Shown: positions 12,421 to 25,399 of the stretch, one piece after another | How positions within the stretch are numbered: the stretch's first letter is position 1 | How the letters are laid out: each line of letters begins with the position of its first letter | Assembly: GCA_013399115.1 (NCBI GenBank) | Contig: VXAA01006474.1 | Span: forward strand, 453,173-517,172 | Length of the DNA: 64,000 nucleotides | Reading direction: 5' to 3' | DNA from: Anseranas semipalmata | Taxonomy: Eukaryota > Chordata > Aves > Anseriformes > Anseranatidae | Notes under the pieces: generated by a model | The model's database searches: none | What the model saw: only the letters and a program-made list of their open reading frames with translations | What the model was told of the DNA's origin: nothing | Position numbers and translations under genes: made by a program

Positions 12421-15400
12421 GCCCGGAGGCTTTTCATGTTGTATGATAAAGTCACGGGCTGCGATTCCAACCGCACCCCTCCCCCCCGTAAACAAGGAGG
12501 CAACCCCACTACTGCTGGTGCAATTACTTAGATGCAAAACAGTTGTTGAGAGAGTTTGGGATTCAAATCAGTGCCACGATGTTTATTCTGCAGTGAAGTG
12601 ATGCGTGTGTGCTGAGGCTTCAGTTGGCTCAGAAAGAAAGCAAGGGTCTGAATTTAGGTATCAGTGTGAAGAGCTGGGTAGAAATTTGGGAATAATTAAA
12701 GGATGGAACACCTACAAAAAACATTGAATTGAATGTTTCCTGTAAACGGTGTGTGCAGTCACAACACTCTTTGATTCTGATTTGTGTTTAAGGCAGGGAT
12801 GGAGTCCAGCTGTAAAGTCTGGAGCTAGATCTGAATTTCCCAGAGTTCAAGGTTGTTGTGATTGACGGGGTTTATTTGGTTCCATATCTATCTAATTTAA
12901 ATTCAAAACTTTTAAGGTAACTTCAATCAGATGTTCTTGGGATCCACTAGAATAATAGCACAATAAAAGCAGAAATTAAACATATCTGGTATTGTGTAGG
13001 GATTTTATTAGTATTCCAGTTTAAGGTTAAAATAGTGCTCTCATGCAGTCGGCCTATGTCAATAAATTAAAGCAGGGGAATTTGCAAATGATTTAAAATC
13101 ATGGCTTACACATTTTTCCAAAGCAAAAGAGCAGCACAGAAAGTTCATCTGAATTCTCAAGGCAGTGCATGTGGTGAACATTAGTTTTCTTTCCTTCCCT
13201 TTTTTTTTTGTCAAGGTTGGCTAATGCTTTTTTTTTTTTTTCTTCACAAATACTATACTGGTAACTGAAGATATCTTCCACATGTGTACAACATCAGGGA
13301 TAGCAACATCAACGATACAAGGACCTTCTTTAGGTGTAGTGCATAGTAGCAAGGAAACAACTCTGTATGTATTCAGATCTCCCCAGCGGCATGTTCTGAA
13401 ACTGCAAATAGCTCTTAGTGAAGGAACATGGCCTGGCAAGAATTGGGAACTGGAGGGGAAAAAAGCATGCAGTATTTACTTAAAAACAGAAAAAAAAAAA
13501 AAAAACAAAAACAAAGAACCCAGTTTGTGCTTCTGAGTTTAACCTGCAATATTTTATTCAATATACTGTCTTGATCACAGCCAGTTATAGGAATGGAATA
13601 TTTATCGGTTGTGACACTTTGTCAACAGGAAACAAAAAAATCAATGATCCCCTTATTCTTCTTTGTTACTTGCTTTCTTCAGCTAAGCCAGGTTAGTGGT
13701 TATCTGTGGGATGTAAGCGATGATAGTTTTGTTAGAAGCTCCATCTCTTATTTTTGGCTAGTGAGAAGGCATTTGATAAGACCCTGCCAGGTAAAGGAGA
13801 GGAAGACAGCTGAGAGATGAAGGAATGTTCAAGGGCTGCCTAGAGCACTGAGATTTGCAAGTGCTGTATTCCTTGTGACAAAACTGGAATGCTCTGCCTG
13901 ATGTTGTGGACTGGTCTTGTATTTTCTGGCTGCACGGCTTGCAGGTTATTGTTGGGAGGTGATCTGCTTGTGCTGAAAAAGTGCACTGGAAAAGCATCTT
14001 TATGCAGGGCAGATAAGTGGGGAAACTAACAGAAAAAATTTCAGAGCTAGGAGAGCCCACCTGGAGAAATAATCCATGACCTTCTTAATGCTTTCAAAGA
14101 GCATGAAGGTCACAGCTTTTCTGTGGTCTGGTCTTTAGGCAGCATGTCAGCTGGGGAGGGTTGTTGAGGGAGGCTCACAAGGTTCAGCTGTGTCAGCTAA
14201 TTGCAGTTTACCTGGTGTGATGTTCTCAGTGAGCCAGCTTTGATGTTCTGGCTTTGATTAAAGGACATTCCCCCACTCGGTTATCTTCAGAAGTTTGAAG
14301 TACAGAAGGCAGATGAGATGTGATCTCTGACCGAAGAAGGGTGTTTCCAGGCAATTTAAGAATATATTTTTGAGTAGCTGGTTTACCCTGAGCTAATGTT
14401 TGTCCCAGTAGAGCTGAAGCAGCTGGTATGTAGGACTACACAATTCCAAACTAGTACTCGACTGTGATGTATGAACTCTGATGATGAAGTTTTAAGACTT
14501 GAAACCAATTTCTTTCTCTTCACTCCCTTCATCTGATTTCAATGTGCATGGGATGACTTACCACTTTGTTGTTTTTGTTTTGTTTTTAATAAGGCTTTAT
14601 GTTGCAAAAAAGCTTGTAGCACTCAGCTCTTCTGATTTCCCCCATACCAGTGATTTGGCACTGTAGTCACACTGGTTTCTGTGGTGTTAGAGCTACCTAT
14701 AGTTGCACACCAGAACAAATGGGATTCACAGATTTTGAGTCTTTGAACAATCGCATGATACTCACAGATGCAGTGATGACTTAAATGGTCTCCTCTCCAC
14801 TTTCATGGTCGGAAAAAAAAAAAAGTGAGCATTAAGAGCCCCAAAAATCTTAAACCAGAAAGCACTCTTGCTTTAGTTGGGTACTTGTTGCCATTCTCTT
14901 TCCTCAAGTTATCCCAAAGAAAAAGCACTGGGGGCTCCTAAATGTGTATATCAAGTGCTGGCAGCACTGAATCTTTGTGCATTTTGCCTAAGAAAAGAAT
15001 GACAGTTGATGGGTAAATGTTTCCAAAAAGGTCTGAAACAGACATATTTACTGAATTAGATCTTTTGAAGACTTGTATTAAATAGTGAGGGTACTCTTTG
15101 CTTACCACTTCCATATGAAATTAAACTATGAATTGCTTCTCGTGGTCCCCACCCTTCCCCCTGCCCACCCCAACAATTTTCTATATTTTAGTAACATGGG
15201 ATAGGGACTTCAAGCTTGGATAGGAGGCTGTATCTTTAAGAACTCAAACTTCAGAGGACTTGCCAAATCCTGCATCAAATGTGAAATTCACAGAAAGAGC
15301 ATTAAAAAATATTTGAACTAAGCGATTAATTTCTTGCCATCTGGAAAACCACAAGCAGTGACAAAAGCAACTCAGAAATTCATATGCCATTAATAGGCTC

Positions 15401-18400
15401 ACTATTTCAATACAGAATATTCTGCTGTTTGTAGCTGCAGAATAATGTATAACCAGTCATGACTGGCCTTTCAAACATACTGGAACAGACAATCCTGTAC
15501 CTAATGGGGAATCTCTATATAATGATTGATGTCCAAGATTTATGATGTTATAAACTATTGGTTATGTTGTTTTGACAATGGAAAAATTAACGAATGAGAC
15601 AGATTTGCCTGCAGTGATGAACTGTATCATAAAGAAACACTAAGAAAGACAAAACATTTGGAAATTCTTTCTGAAAAATAACATTTTTGCTCTTTTCACA
15701 AGGAACAAAAGAAGCCAGAAACATGACAGATTTCATCGAGAGCTGTTCACAGATTAAAAGTAGGTCTGATTTTTTTGTTTTGCTGTGCTAGACTTCACTT
15801 CTCAAACTACAGAAGAGTGAGGCGAGTGTTTTCAAGCTTATATTTTTTTTGCTTATGTGGTGAACGTCTTCCTACTGCTAATTCTGTTGTATCATATACA
15901 AATTGCACGTGTCTGGGTGAGCTCAGAAGGTTGAACAGAAGGCGTACTCAGAAAATGCCACTTCAGATCCATTGTGATCTTGATGTCTGCCTGTTAAACC
16001 AGCAAGGCCTACTCATACAATGAGCTATGATGATAAATAGGGGAACTGGGGGCGTTCAGCACCATATAGAATCTGCAGCTGACTGCATTTCAGTATAAAG
16101 AGACCAGAAAGGTTGAAAGACTGCAAACAAATGTACAGGACAGTAGGAGCTGAGACTTGTGAATCTTTGAATATTGGAGGAAATGGGCTGCTCTGTCACA
16201 AGATACCTCCAGCCCAAATGGCTTTCAGTGAGAGTTATTCAGCACAAGATTTGGAATCTCCCACTTCTCAGTACCAAAATGCCTTGAATAGCTTGGTAGA
16301 TCGTCTCAATTACCTGCTAGTCTAATCTTAAAGATCTGATTTAAAAGGAATTGATCTAGATGCCTAAACTCAGAACACCATTCCAGCAGATTCTGGTTCC
16401 AGCAGCTCATTTTGCAGGTGTCTGAGGCAAATAACACCTCAGCTTTTGATGTCAGAATTCCCCACAAGCCTGAAGTTCTGCCGCTCCCTGTGTCCTGGGG
16501 CACCTTGGCTGCACCACCATCACCTTGCCACCTTGTTCCAGCTTTTTTGCTGCCTAGAATCCTGAAGTTATAGAAACTTCGCTGTGGGGTTTCATCTATA
16601 TGTTAATCTAAAAGCAAACCTACATATGGTAAGTCAATCAATCTCTGCTTGAATACAATGATACAAACTTCTTATAGAATGCATATGGGAGGAGAGTGAG
16701 TTGCTGTCCCCCCTTACCAAATGCCACAATGGCATTTTGGTATGCGCATTAATATGTATTTGGTTTTCTTCATCTGAAGGACAGATTTGGATTGACTGAA
16801 GACATACCTGAAATAGGACTGTGGTGCTCATTCTTTCTGTCACTTTCTGGCTCATGAAGCTTGAGTTCTTTCTGCATCAAAATGACTGTGGCAGATGAAA
16901 ATGAAGACTGTTAATTGTGCCCACAGGTTTGAACTCCCACTTGTGTCTTTTTGATCCCAAGAAGTGCTGTAACCACCTGCCTTTGCATGCAAGTGTATTG
17001 AGAGAGGGCTCTGTATCTTCTGTACTTGGAAAGAATTTGTCTACTAGGAAAGAACTTGTAGGCACTTGTGATTTGGCAATGGGCTTACCAATTATTTCAC
17101 AGGAATCAAAGTTAAATGATGTCTAGGAGAGACGAGTTTAAGCTATTGCTGACTGCACTAGAAAAATCCCACTCATGATTCCTCAATTCATTCCTTGGAA
17201 GATATGCCAGCAAGGTATCTGTTGTAGCATATGTATTGTCACACAGTCCTTAAAACTGTAGTCCCTGTCTTTCTAAATTAAATGTGTAATATCCTCCACT
17301 GAACGTCAGTGGTAGGGCTAAGTTAATTTGAAGTGCTACCTATAAGGCTTCTTAGAGCTGAGATAAGCCTAAAACATTTAAGGTGTTAATTTCTGTTGTT
17401 AACAGTAGTACATTTCACTAGACAATCTGAGACACAAACCTGCATGCTGGTTATCTGCAATTCTTTTCAGATTCAGTATGTAGCAACATCACTCTGCCTT
17501 GCTTTGGAGAAAATTGTGCCTTGGTACACAAGATACAAAAATAGACTGCAAATATTTTGGATTGTGCTGCCTAACATTGCCATTGAATGTTATGGGAAAC
17601 AAAAACCATCCCAAAATACAAACAAATGGTAAAAACAACAACAAAAAAGCAAAACACTGAAGTTTAGAAGCACAGCTATACATGGGACTTAGAAGATGTG
17701 GTACAGCCTGTTGTGTTTTTCTCCAATGCAGTCTTTGGCAATAAACTTAATTTTAATGCCTGGGTTTACCTTTGTCAGAGGTGCAGTGGGAAGATGAATG
17801 CCTTAAATATTGTGAGATTAGTGATGTCAGAAGAATAATTTGCCAACCCTTAAATAATAGTAGCAGGACACGTTAGTGTGCACTGGGACTTCTCAGTGCG
17901 AGATGTGTGTATCTAAAAGAATCCAAGTCCGTTTTGAAGTCAGAGGCAGGTATTTAATCCGAGTTTTTAGTTATTGCTGTAATGGGTCTATTTTTAGAAT
18001 TGTACTTGGCTGCTGTTTGCTGTGATCCCTTCCTGCATGGTTACCATAGTCCATCTGCTCCATAAACTATGAAGTTAAATACCTTCCATAACAAGCTAAG
18101 GTGCACACCTGGGCCATCCGGCTATTACTACCTCTGCTATTCTCAGTTCTAGCACATGAGCTGTCCAAAACAGGCATCTTCACAAAGTTTATGGCTTTAT
18201 ATGTGTCTTCATGATGAAAGTTGTTCACTTAGATTGCTCTGCGCAACTAAGTTGTTTGATAGTCTCAGATGAGGTAACTAGATGCTTAGTTTCACATTAA
18301 ATGGTTTTGTGCTTCAAGCTATAAACTTTTGATGAAAGTTTCTAGAAGACTGTCCCAGATGGAATTGCAATTAGGGTCAAAGCCTGTCTGCGTGTATTGA

Positions 18401-21400
18401 CAACAGCACAGCTGCAGTACGGCACCGTACGGTAGTTGTGGAATACACCAGTGATGCGTTCCAGATGGTATAGCCAGGAAAGCATCCTGCATCCATACAG
18501 CTTCAGCTGCGTTCAGTAAGACTTAAGCTCTATTTCTCCAAGCGAAACAGTTTAGAATAAATTCACTGTATAAATCCCAGCTCTCAATCCCCAATTAGTC
18601 TAGAACCTGAGGAAAGTGGTATCTGCTTTTTCTTACTAGCGTGCTTGCTGTTTTTTAATCTTGCCATCTGATTAGTCAGAAATAAACCAGACCCTTTAAA
18701 GAGACATCTCTTCTTGCAGTTCATGGGTCTCTGAATTCACTCTGCCTGAGCTATTTCTGTAACAAACCTGCCAATTAAGTAGAAACATTTAAGTAGAAAA
18801 TCCATATCTAATAGTTCAATACAGGTTCTGATAGTCCAATTCTCATCTTCACCTTTCACACATTAGGCTAGAAGTAGAAGTCCTCCTAGCTGTCTTTGGT
18901 ATTAACTGCATCTTTGTAACTCCATTACATTCAGACCGTGCCATCAGTGACAGTCTTTTGAATCTGGAGGTATCGTGTGAACAGACTTTCTCACGAAATA
19001 AATTTCCAGACCTCTGGCTGTGTCTGTCTTGGTCTCCTGGTGTTCCTGGCAATTTTTTTATTTTGTTTTCCTTGAAGTACTTAAACGTTTTCCTTCTCTC
19101 TTGTCTTTGCCATAATTGCAAAATTAAGAGCATTCACCACCCCCCACCCACAACAAAAAACAGCTGAACAAAAAATCCAAACCCCGAACCAAGCACATTT
19201 AAAATCCTTCAGTGACAGATGATATTTGGGGCACAAGGGAGGTACAGCACTGTTGTATTGTCACTTCATTATAGCTGTATTCATCTGCAGGTTCAAATGT
19301 TTGTTTTAACCTCCATCTTTACATGGTTAGTTCATTGTAAGGATGAGTGGAATATAGGAAGAAGTGGATAAAGTGCATTACAAGGCAGTTGTACATACAT
19401 TCATTCGTTGGTTCAGGTCAGCCATACCTTAGCCCCCATGGAGAAGCATCTTGTTCAGCTTTCATATGTTTAGAAGTATGGAAGAATGGTGGGTCTGTGT
19501 CTTGCAGGCAGCCCAACATCAGCACTCACTCAGTTATTGTTTAGCACTTTGATAAGCTTTATGTTTTGGGGTGGGTCAGTGACTCAAGACATATGTTTTA
19601 AAAGATGAACCAAATAATCTTACAATATGCTGTATCATCCATTGAAAAATTCTGGAACAAATCAGTTGCATCTCTGAAAGCTGTGGTGTGTTTCTATTTT
19701 TTATTTATTTTTTTGATTGAGTTCAAATAGTATTTTATGTGCCCTTCTCACTAGATGAGCAATGGCACACAGAAGTAATTTTATCAGCTCAAAGATAACT
19801 TTTATGCTATGACAAACCTCTGCACCTTCAGTGTGCTCATCTGCCATACAGCATACTTTGTGCCACAGATATGTCCAAAACTTGCCAGTACCCTGGTAGT
19901 ATCTATATCAGGGTATTTTTGGCAGAGGCTATATACAAACACAAGAAATGTATTAGCTCCGTGTTCCTTCTTCAAGCATTGGCTTTTAAATTGCATCATA
20001 GACCTTTAAGTGTAAATCAGCAAATATATATGTGTTTTTAAATTGCTGCAGGAGTGCTGACACAGAGCAGAGGAGAAGACCTGGCTCCTCAACTTAAGCA
20101 GATAAACAGGGTACTTCAGAAGATGACATTATTCCAGTCATGTGGTCAAATGGAAATTCCTAAAGTGAGAACAGTGCAGAGAGATAAAACAAACTAGACA
20201 ATGAAACAATTATTTAAAAATATCTTCCTTTTTTTGCATACTGGCAAATGGAAAGTATTTAGCCAGTGTACAAGTCTCACAAGCTGCCTCTCAATCTGGA
20301 CCTGTGGAGCTGACAGAAAGCACCACGATGAGGAAAAGAGACTGAGAGAAATTGGAGTAAGACTGCAGACAGTGGGAACACACTGTAAACTGCTTTCCAA
20401 CCTAAGCCAGGTCAGTACTAATCCTATTGCTGATTCAGTGCTATAGGACTAGGTGTTAAGGAGAACTAAATCTATCAAATTAGAGTTGCATTTTGGTTCT
20501 TCTGTCATTGGACTGTCAAGGCTTGGATCCAAACCTGGGATTCCATCCTTATGATGGGCCCTTTCCTTTGTTTTCCTCTGCTTTTGATTCACATCAAACA
20601 CACCTTGCCAAAGAATTCAGGAAAATGTTTTTTTGATATCTTTGAAGGAAATACAAGGCCAAGAAATCAGAAAACTTTGCTGTTTAGCTGTTAGTGTTTA
20701 CAAAAACAGGAAGCCATCACTTATGGACTTGCTATACAAGGACTAAATAGACAAAGGAAGTCTGTTGTAACATTATGCTTTAACATTTAGTGGATCAGTG
20801 GGAAGTACAACTATGCTTTTAAATGTTAGCCAGGCAGATGCTTTACTTGTGTAAATTAAAGGTGTCACTTGTGAACCTGCTGGTTACTGTGTTTTTTTTA
20901 ATGTTGGATTAGAAACACGTGGAAAGGGAGCAGGGGAGATTAACAAATTGAATCAGATGAGAGAGAAAACAGTGAAAACTACATAGTGGAAAATAACAGA
21001 GAACTTCATTCGTGAAACTGGAGATGAACAAAAAACCAAGTACCCTAGAGACAACCAGCAGAATATGCTGGGAGAAAGAAGCTGCTTTCGATTTAAAAGA
21101 CGATGCCTTTTGCTGAGTACAGCTGGGCAGAAGAAGTCTTGTCCCCTCTGGCACAGGACACCCATGTACTGACCTGCTGAGGTGGGGGGCTCTCGAGAGC
21201 TTTGCCTTGGCTGCTGCACAGCCTGGCTGCTGCTGACCCCCCAGTGACAGGGGGCTTCTCCTTGGGAGCGGTCCCCAAGCTACAAGAACACCTTCAGCCA
21301 AGCTGGGCACATGAGAGAGGGAGGCTCCTGTTCTCTCTTTGGGAAGTGTGCGGAGCTTTGTGTTGGGTACTTTCTTCTGAAAGAAGGACTGGACCGAAAT

Positions 21401-23126
21401 AGGGGAATAGTAGGGAAGAATAGGGAAGAAGCATGATACACACTTTTTTGATTTTGAAAATAAAATTAGAACTGAAGTATGTTATTGTTACATGAAAAAA
21501 ATCATTTTGAGTAAAATAGACTATAGAGGAAGTGCGAAGCAGTTCACACTATTCACCAGCAGTTCAGTGGTGAAAGAGCACTGGGGAATGCAGAGCAATT
21601 CTGAACTCATTGTTTAAGCACAAGACCTTTTTTCTACTTGCATTGTGCTGGCACTTGCTGTGGCACAAGGATAGCAAAATAGACACTGTGTCTCCTTGTT
21701 AGTAAAAGTCACAGTAACTTTTAAAAAGGATGCACCAGAAAGTAGGGGTGAGACCTAATCACCTTTCCTATTTTGGAAAATGTAGCTTGTTAACATGACA
21801 GGACCTCTGCAGAAGACCAATAAGGCTGAATGAAGTACAGTCCCTAGTACGAATAATGGGGTAAATCCTCAGCCACCATAAACCAGCGTGATGCTTGTGA
21901 ACACAGATGCCAGCGGTGCTGCACCAGTTTGCTGTCTTAGCTCTAATCTATCAATGTAGTGGTGTAAGGTAGGATAAGAAAAACTAGAAACAGGCTTGTA
22001 GGCCCTTGCATATCGTCTGGGGCAGAGAGGAGGAAGGACAAGAGAAATCCAACTCCGTCTGCTGAGCATTCATGACAGAACTCTTACAAACTGAATGCCA
22101 TGTATAAATAAGTTTGCGTGCCTGAGTAAGTAAATAACGAAAGGAAAAAGATGTACAGCTTGTAAAGTGGGGATGGGAAGACTGCAAACTACACACTAAA
22201 GACTAGCTATAACAAGCGGTAATGTATTTTCCCTCTAAATAGATTCTTCAGCGTTAGTTTTCCAGTGTAACAGATGCCTCACCTGGGACATTATTAAAAC
22301 TCCCCACTGTTGTTGAGAGACTGTATTTCGTATCTGTCTTTAGTTAGTATTAGCTTTGAGTAAGTACCTATCTCTGGTCAAGGAACACCAAGCTGCTTTG
22401 CATAGCATTAATGGACAGGGTTGTTCTGAGCTAAGTACAGTGTGGATTAGGTAGATGGGAGACGAAGCCCAGTCTGACACTTACTATCTTGCATTCCTAT
22501 GACACATCTGCTTGTCAGGCCAGAAAATGTTGCTGAGTTTCTCAGGTCTGTGGGTTGCTGGAGCACAAACTCTTAGAACTCTTTACCTCTTTGGTTGCCT
22601 ACTGCAAGCCTTACAGGAAGGTTAGGGTGAAAGGCAAGCACAGGAAAACTTGTTTCCACTGGAGCCCCCAACTTTTGGGAAGTTGCTATCAGCTCATCAG
22701 TATAGCTGAGTATTGGGCCAGCAATAACAGGATTGTGAAGATTATCAAACCAACTGCAAGAATTGAGAACGTGGAGCTTCATGGCAAATATACACCTAAG
22801 CAAAAGAACTTGTTGCTGCTTTGTGCTCCATTTAGCAGACTTCTTCCTATTACATATTTTAAGCAAATGTTTATTTCCTGAACTAAGCTGAAAGCTACAT
22901 CTCTATGACTGGTGTTAGAGTTCTATGTGCATATCCTATGATGCATACATTCCATTAGTGTTGTAGTTAATTAGTGACAGCTCATCATCAAACTCATTTA
23001 TGTAATAAACTTGAAACATTGAATTTTTTAACTTATTGACTTCAGATATACATTTACAAAACTTTGTAAATCACACCAAATATTTTGAGCATTTCTAAAG
23101 GGCAAGGTTAGAATTCAAGCTAAACT
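12421..23126. other. Intergenic DNA, no gene recognised
   Basis: A long stretch with only chance open frames, A- and T-runs (for example near 13206, 13231 and 13492) and unique sequence. The longest frame, 133 codons on the minus strand ending at 20909, has a low-complexity hydrophobic tail and no family signature. No splice-flanked exon, structural RNA or intact mobile element was seen. Confidence 0.5.
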
Positions 23127-23444
23127 TGAATCATAAATGGCTTGGGTTTGAAGTGACCTTAAAGATCACCCAGTTCCAACCCCCCTGCCACACCTCCCAC
23201 TAGGCCAGGTTGCCCAAAGCCCCATCCAGCCTCACCTTGAACACTTCCAGGGATGGGGCATCCACAACTTCTCTGGGCAACCTGTTCCAGTGCCTCAGCA
23301 CCCTCATAGTAAATAATTTCTTCTTTATATCTAATCTAAATCTCACCTCTTTTAGTTTAAAGCCATTACTCCTTGCCCTATCGCTATGCTCCCTGATAGA
23401 GTCCCTCTCCAGCTTTCCTGTAGGCCCCCTTTAGGTACTGGAAG
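23127..23444 (-). mobile_element. CR1 LINE, 5'-truncated 3' end
   Basis: Read on the minus strand this is the familiar 3' terminal part of a chicken-repeat-1 (CR1) non-LTR retrotransposon. On plus, the diagnostic blocks in order are gaccttaaagatcaccca, gttccaacccccctgcca, cacttccagggatggggc, ctgggcaacctgttccag and cctgtaggcccccttta. The decayed terminal octamer remnant is gaatcataaatgg at the left edge, which is the element's 3' end. The copy is severely 5'-truncated, as most CR1 copies are, and carries no reverse transcriptase. About ten bases are missing after ccctgcca compared with the usual sequence. The open frame at 23210-23434 on plus is antisense to the element and is not a gene. This copy is the main evidence that the host is a bird. 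Confidence 0.95.
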
Positions 23445-23706
23445 ATCACAGATACAGTTTGCACTCAGCAAGATAAAGCTCTATAAAAATGCACTAGCAA
23501 GTAGTATGTTTGAGAAGGAAAAGAAGAATTGGATGCAAAAATGATGAATTGGGGATAAAATGTATGTGGGCACTCTAAAAGGGCCCCAGACTAAATAGAA
23601 GCCACCAACTTGTCATTACGGGAATGTATTTGCAGGGATCTTGTACATCAGATACTGTGTTTCTACAAATAGAACAAAGTAACAGACAAATGAGAAGAAG
23701 AAACTA
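23445..23706. other. Spacer between two CR1 copies
   Basis: Unique sequence of about 260 bases separates the younger minus-strand CR1 from the older plus-strand CR1. No feature is recognised. The 5' part of the older element may extend into it beyond recognition. Confidence 0.5.
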
Positions 23707-24084
23707 GTGCAGAGCAACAGCTATGACCATAAATTTCAGAACCTTCCACAAAAAATGTTGGAAGAGTTTAAGGTGTTTAGCTGAGAGAAAAATACTCAAA
23801 TATGGACAAGGTCAGAGAAAGAAGGCAGCCATCATATTCTCCATATTCATTTAGAACTGGATGAGATGCAAAGGCTTATTATATAGCAAAAAAAGATTTA
23901 GTTAAGACAGTGGAAGATCCTTTTAACTAAATAAAGATGGGTAGTGGAATGGATTCCCATATTTTTTTTTCTAAGCATCTCCATCATTGGAGTTTTTTTT
24001 AAGAACAGGTTAGACATTTAAGCTGGTCTGTATAACCGGTCTTGTCTCAGGAAGGCTGGAACTGTGTCTTGAGACCCAACTGCA
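23707..24084 (+). mobile_element. Ancient, highly diverged CR1 LINE fragment
   Basis: The order of blocks matches the 3' region of old CR1 subfamilies shared by birds, turtles and crocodilians: gcagagcaacag, then gtgtttagctgagagaaa, gggtagtggaatggattccc, atctccatcattggag, aagaacaggttagaca, and a final block resembling the ggactagatgacctcttgaggtccc end. It lies on the plus strand, with its 3' end to the right. Many substitutions and indels separate it from any active element, including an expanded T-run replacing part of the ggttgtggaa region. It is non-coding. It is much older than the neighbouring minus-strand CR1 copy. Confidence 0.8.
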
Positions 24085-24870
24085 CTTACACTTTCTTTTT
24101 AAGATATGTAGCCAGACCATTTTTTTCTAAATGTATTTATTCATTCCTATGTAATGCAGTGCCAAACACATAGAAAAGGAGGCTGCTTAAAGTGTGTATG
24201 GAAACAAACTGATTAAACTCATTTTTATTTATTTCCCCTCATTATGGAAGTTATCATGCTGAGGCTGAATACAAAATGGAGTGTGTGACGTGAATACTTG
24301 TTATGGAAAAGCAAAAAATAAAAAAATCCAATATTTCCATTTGTAATCAGCTATTTCTACACTATTTTTGGTTTCTGGTGCTATACCTTGCATTCCCATG
24401 GTACTCTTCTACTGGAAATTTCAAAGTGCTTTTAGAAACATTCATAACCCTTCTGAAACACTTCCGTGCAGCTTTACGCTGGAGACAGAGCCCAGCAAAG
24501 GACAGTTCAGGCTCTAAAACCTGCTGGCTCTGCACGGGGTCTAGCCCAGGCTTCTCAAGGTGCAGCTCAGCCACTTGTCTGTGCCGTGCCCTGTCAACGT
24601 CACTGTTACTCATCAGCTCGCAGAAATGTCGCCGTGCTCTCCTCAACACTTACATGTGGAATACCATTCTGTAAGATAGAGATAAGTGTACAGTTGTTGC
24701 CCTCTCCTGAACACCTCTACCAAAACACCTACAAAAAGCAAACAAGTAAGTGAGACTTTTGTAACAGAAAGGGTAGCTGGTCTTTATTGGTGGCAATAAT
24801 AATTATATGCAGTAAGTATATTTACAAATAAGTTAATATATAAATATATAAAAATAAAACAATTTGTCAT
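24085..24870. other. Intergenic DNA, nothing recognised
   Basis: Three overlapping frames at 24303-24753 (two plus, one minus, 95-123 codons) show no known domain. The strand ambiguity and the Cys/Ser-rich translations point to chance frames in a slightly GC-richer patch. Confidence 0.45.
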
Positions 24871-24947
24871 CTCTCCTTAGGACAGGGATCCAGGGAGACT
24901 TCGCATGTGTCTGTACAGCACATTGTACCATAGAAGCAGTGATGCAG
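24871..24947 (+). repeat. Probable ancient repeat fragment with exon-like edges
   Basis: The core ggacaggga...tgtctgtacagcacattgtacca resembles a widespread ancient amniote repeat in which a 'ggcagggactgtct' block is followed by 'tgtacagcacctagcacaatg'. The family is not assigned, and the match is from memory. The same segment is bounded by ctctccttag on the left (acceptor-like, ending 24880) and gatgcag|gtaaga on the right (strong donor, gt at 24948). This gives a possible 67-base exon. Exonisation of an old repeat is one reading and coincidence is the other. Confidence 0.35.
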
Positions 24948-25399
24948 GTAAGAATCTCTCATCGATAGTATAAAGCGTGTGTTACATATTGTAATAAATT
25001 ATGCTTTTATGTCTTCATGCTACAGTCATATATATTGGAAGCCTGAATTGCATGAATTTGTAGCCTTGACTTGCTGCTTGTTAAATTTTAAAAATAATTT
25101 TTAGAAATACCTTTAAAAATAATTAATATCATTATTGTTTCAAACAGTTCTGTAATTCTTGTTTGATTACTTGTCTGTTTTATGATGAATGCTTGTGCCA
25201 TGCACGTAGTAGTTGCTGTGTGAATGTATTGTTCTCTACTAATGCTTCTCTATGTTTCTATTATTTAAATTAGGGAAGTTCTTAGAGGTAAACATTATAG
25301 TAAATCTATCTGTTTACGGACACTTGACTGGACATCAAGTTAAATTGTTAAAAGTCATTGCTCCTATTTAAAAAAAAAAAAAAAAATGTTTGCCTGATA

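Noticed and set aside
14640..14770. Possible third member of the palindromic repeat (agttgcacaccagaacaaat)
   Set aside because: Similarity to the arms is too short and no convincing inverted partner is found.
20909..21310. 133-codon minus-strand frame, the longest in the window
   Set aside because: The translation is Ser/Leu/Phe-rich without family features, and overlapping frames exist in two other registers. There is no promoter or splice support.
22555..22881. 108-codon plus-strand frame opposed by a 97-codon minus frame
   Set aside because: No known domain, no splice context, and open on both strands at once, which is typical of chance.
23210..23434. 74-codon plus-strand frame
   Set aside because: It lies wholly inside the minus-strand CR1 copy and is antisense to it.
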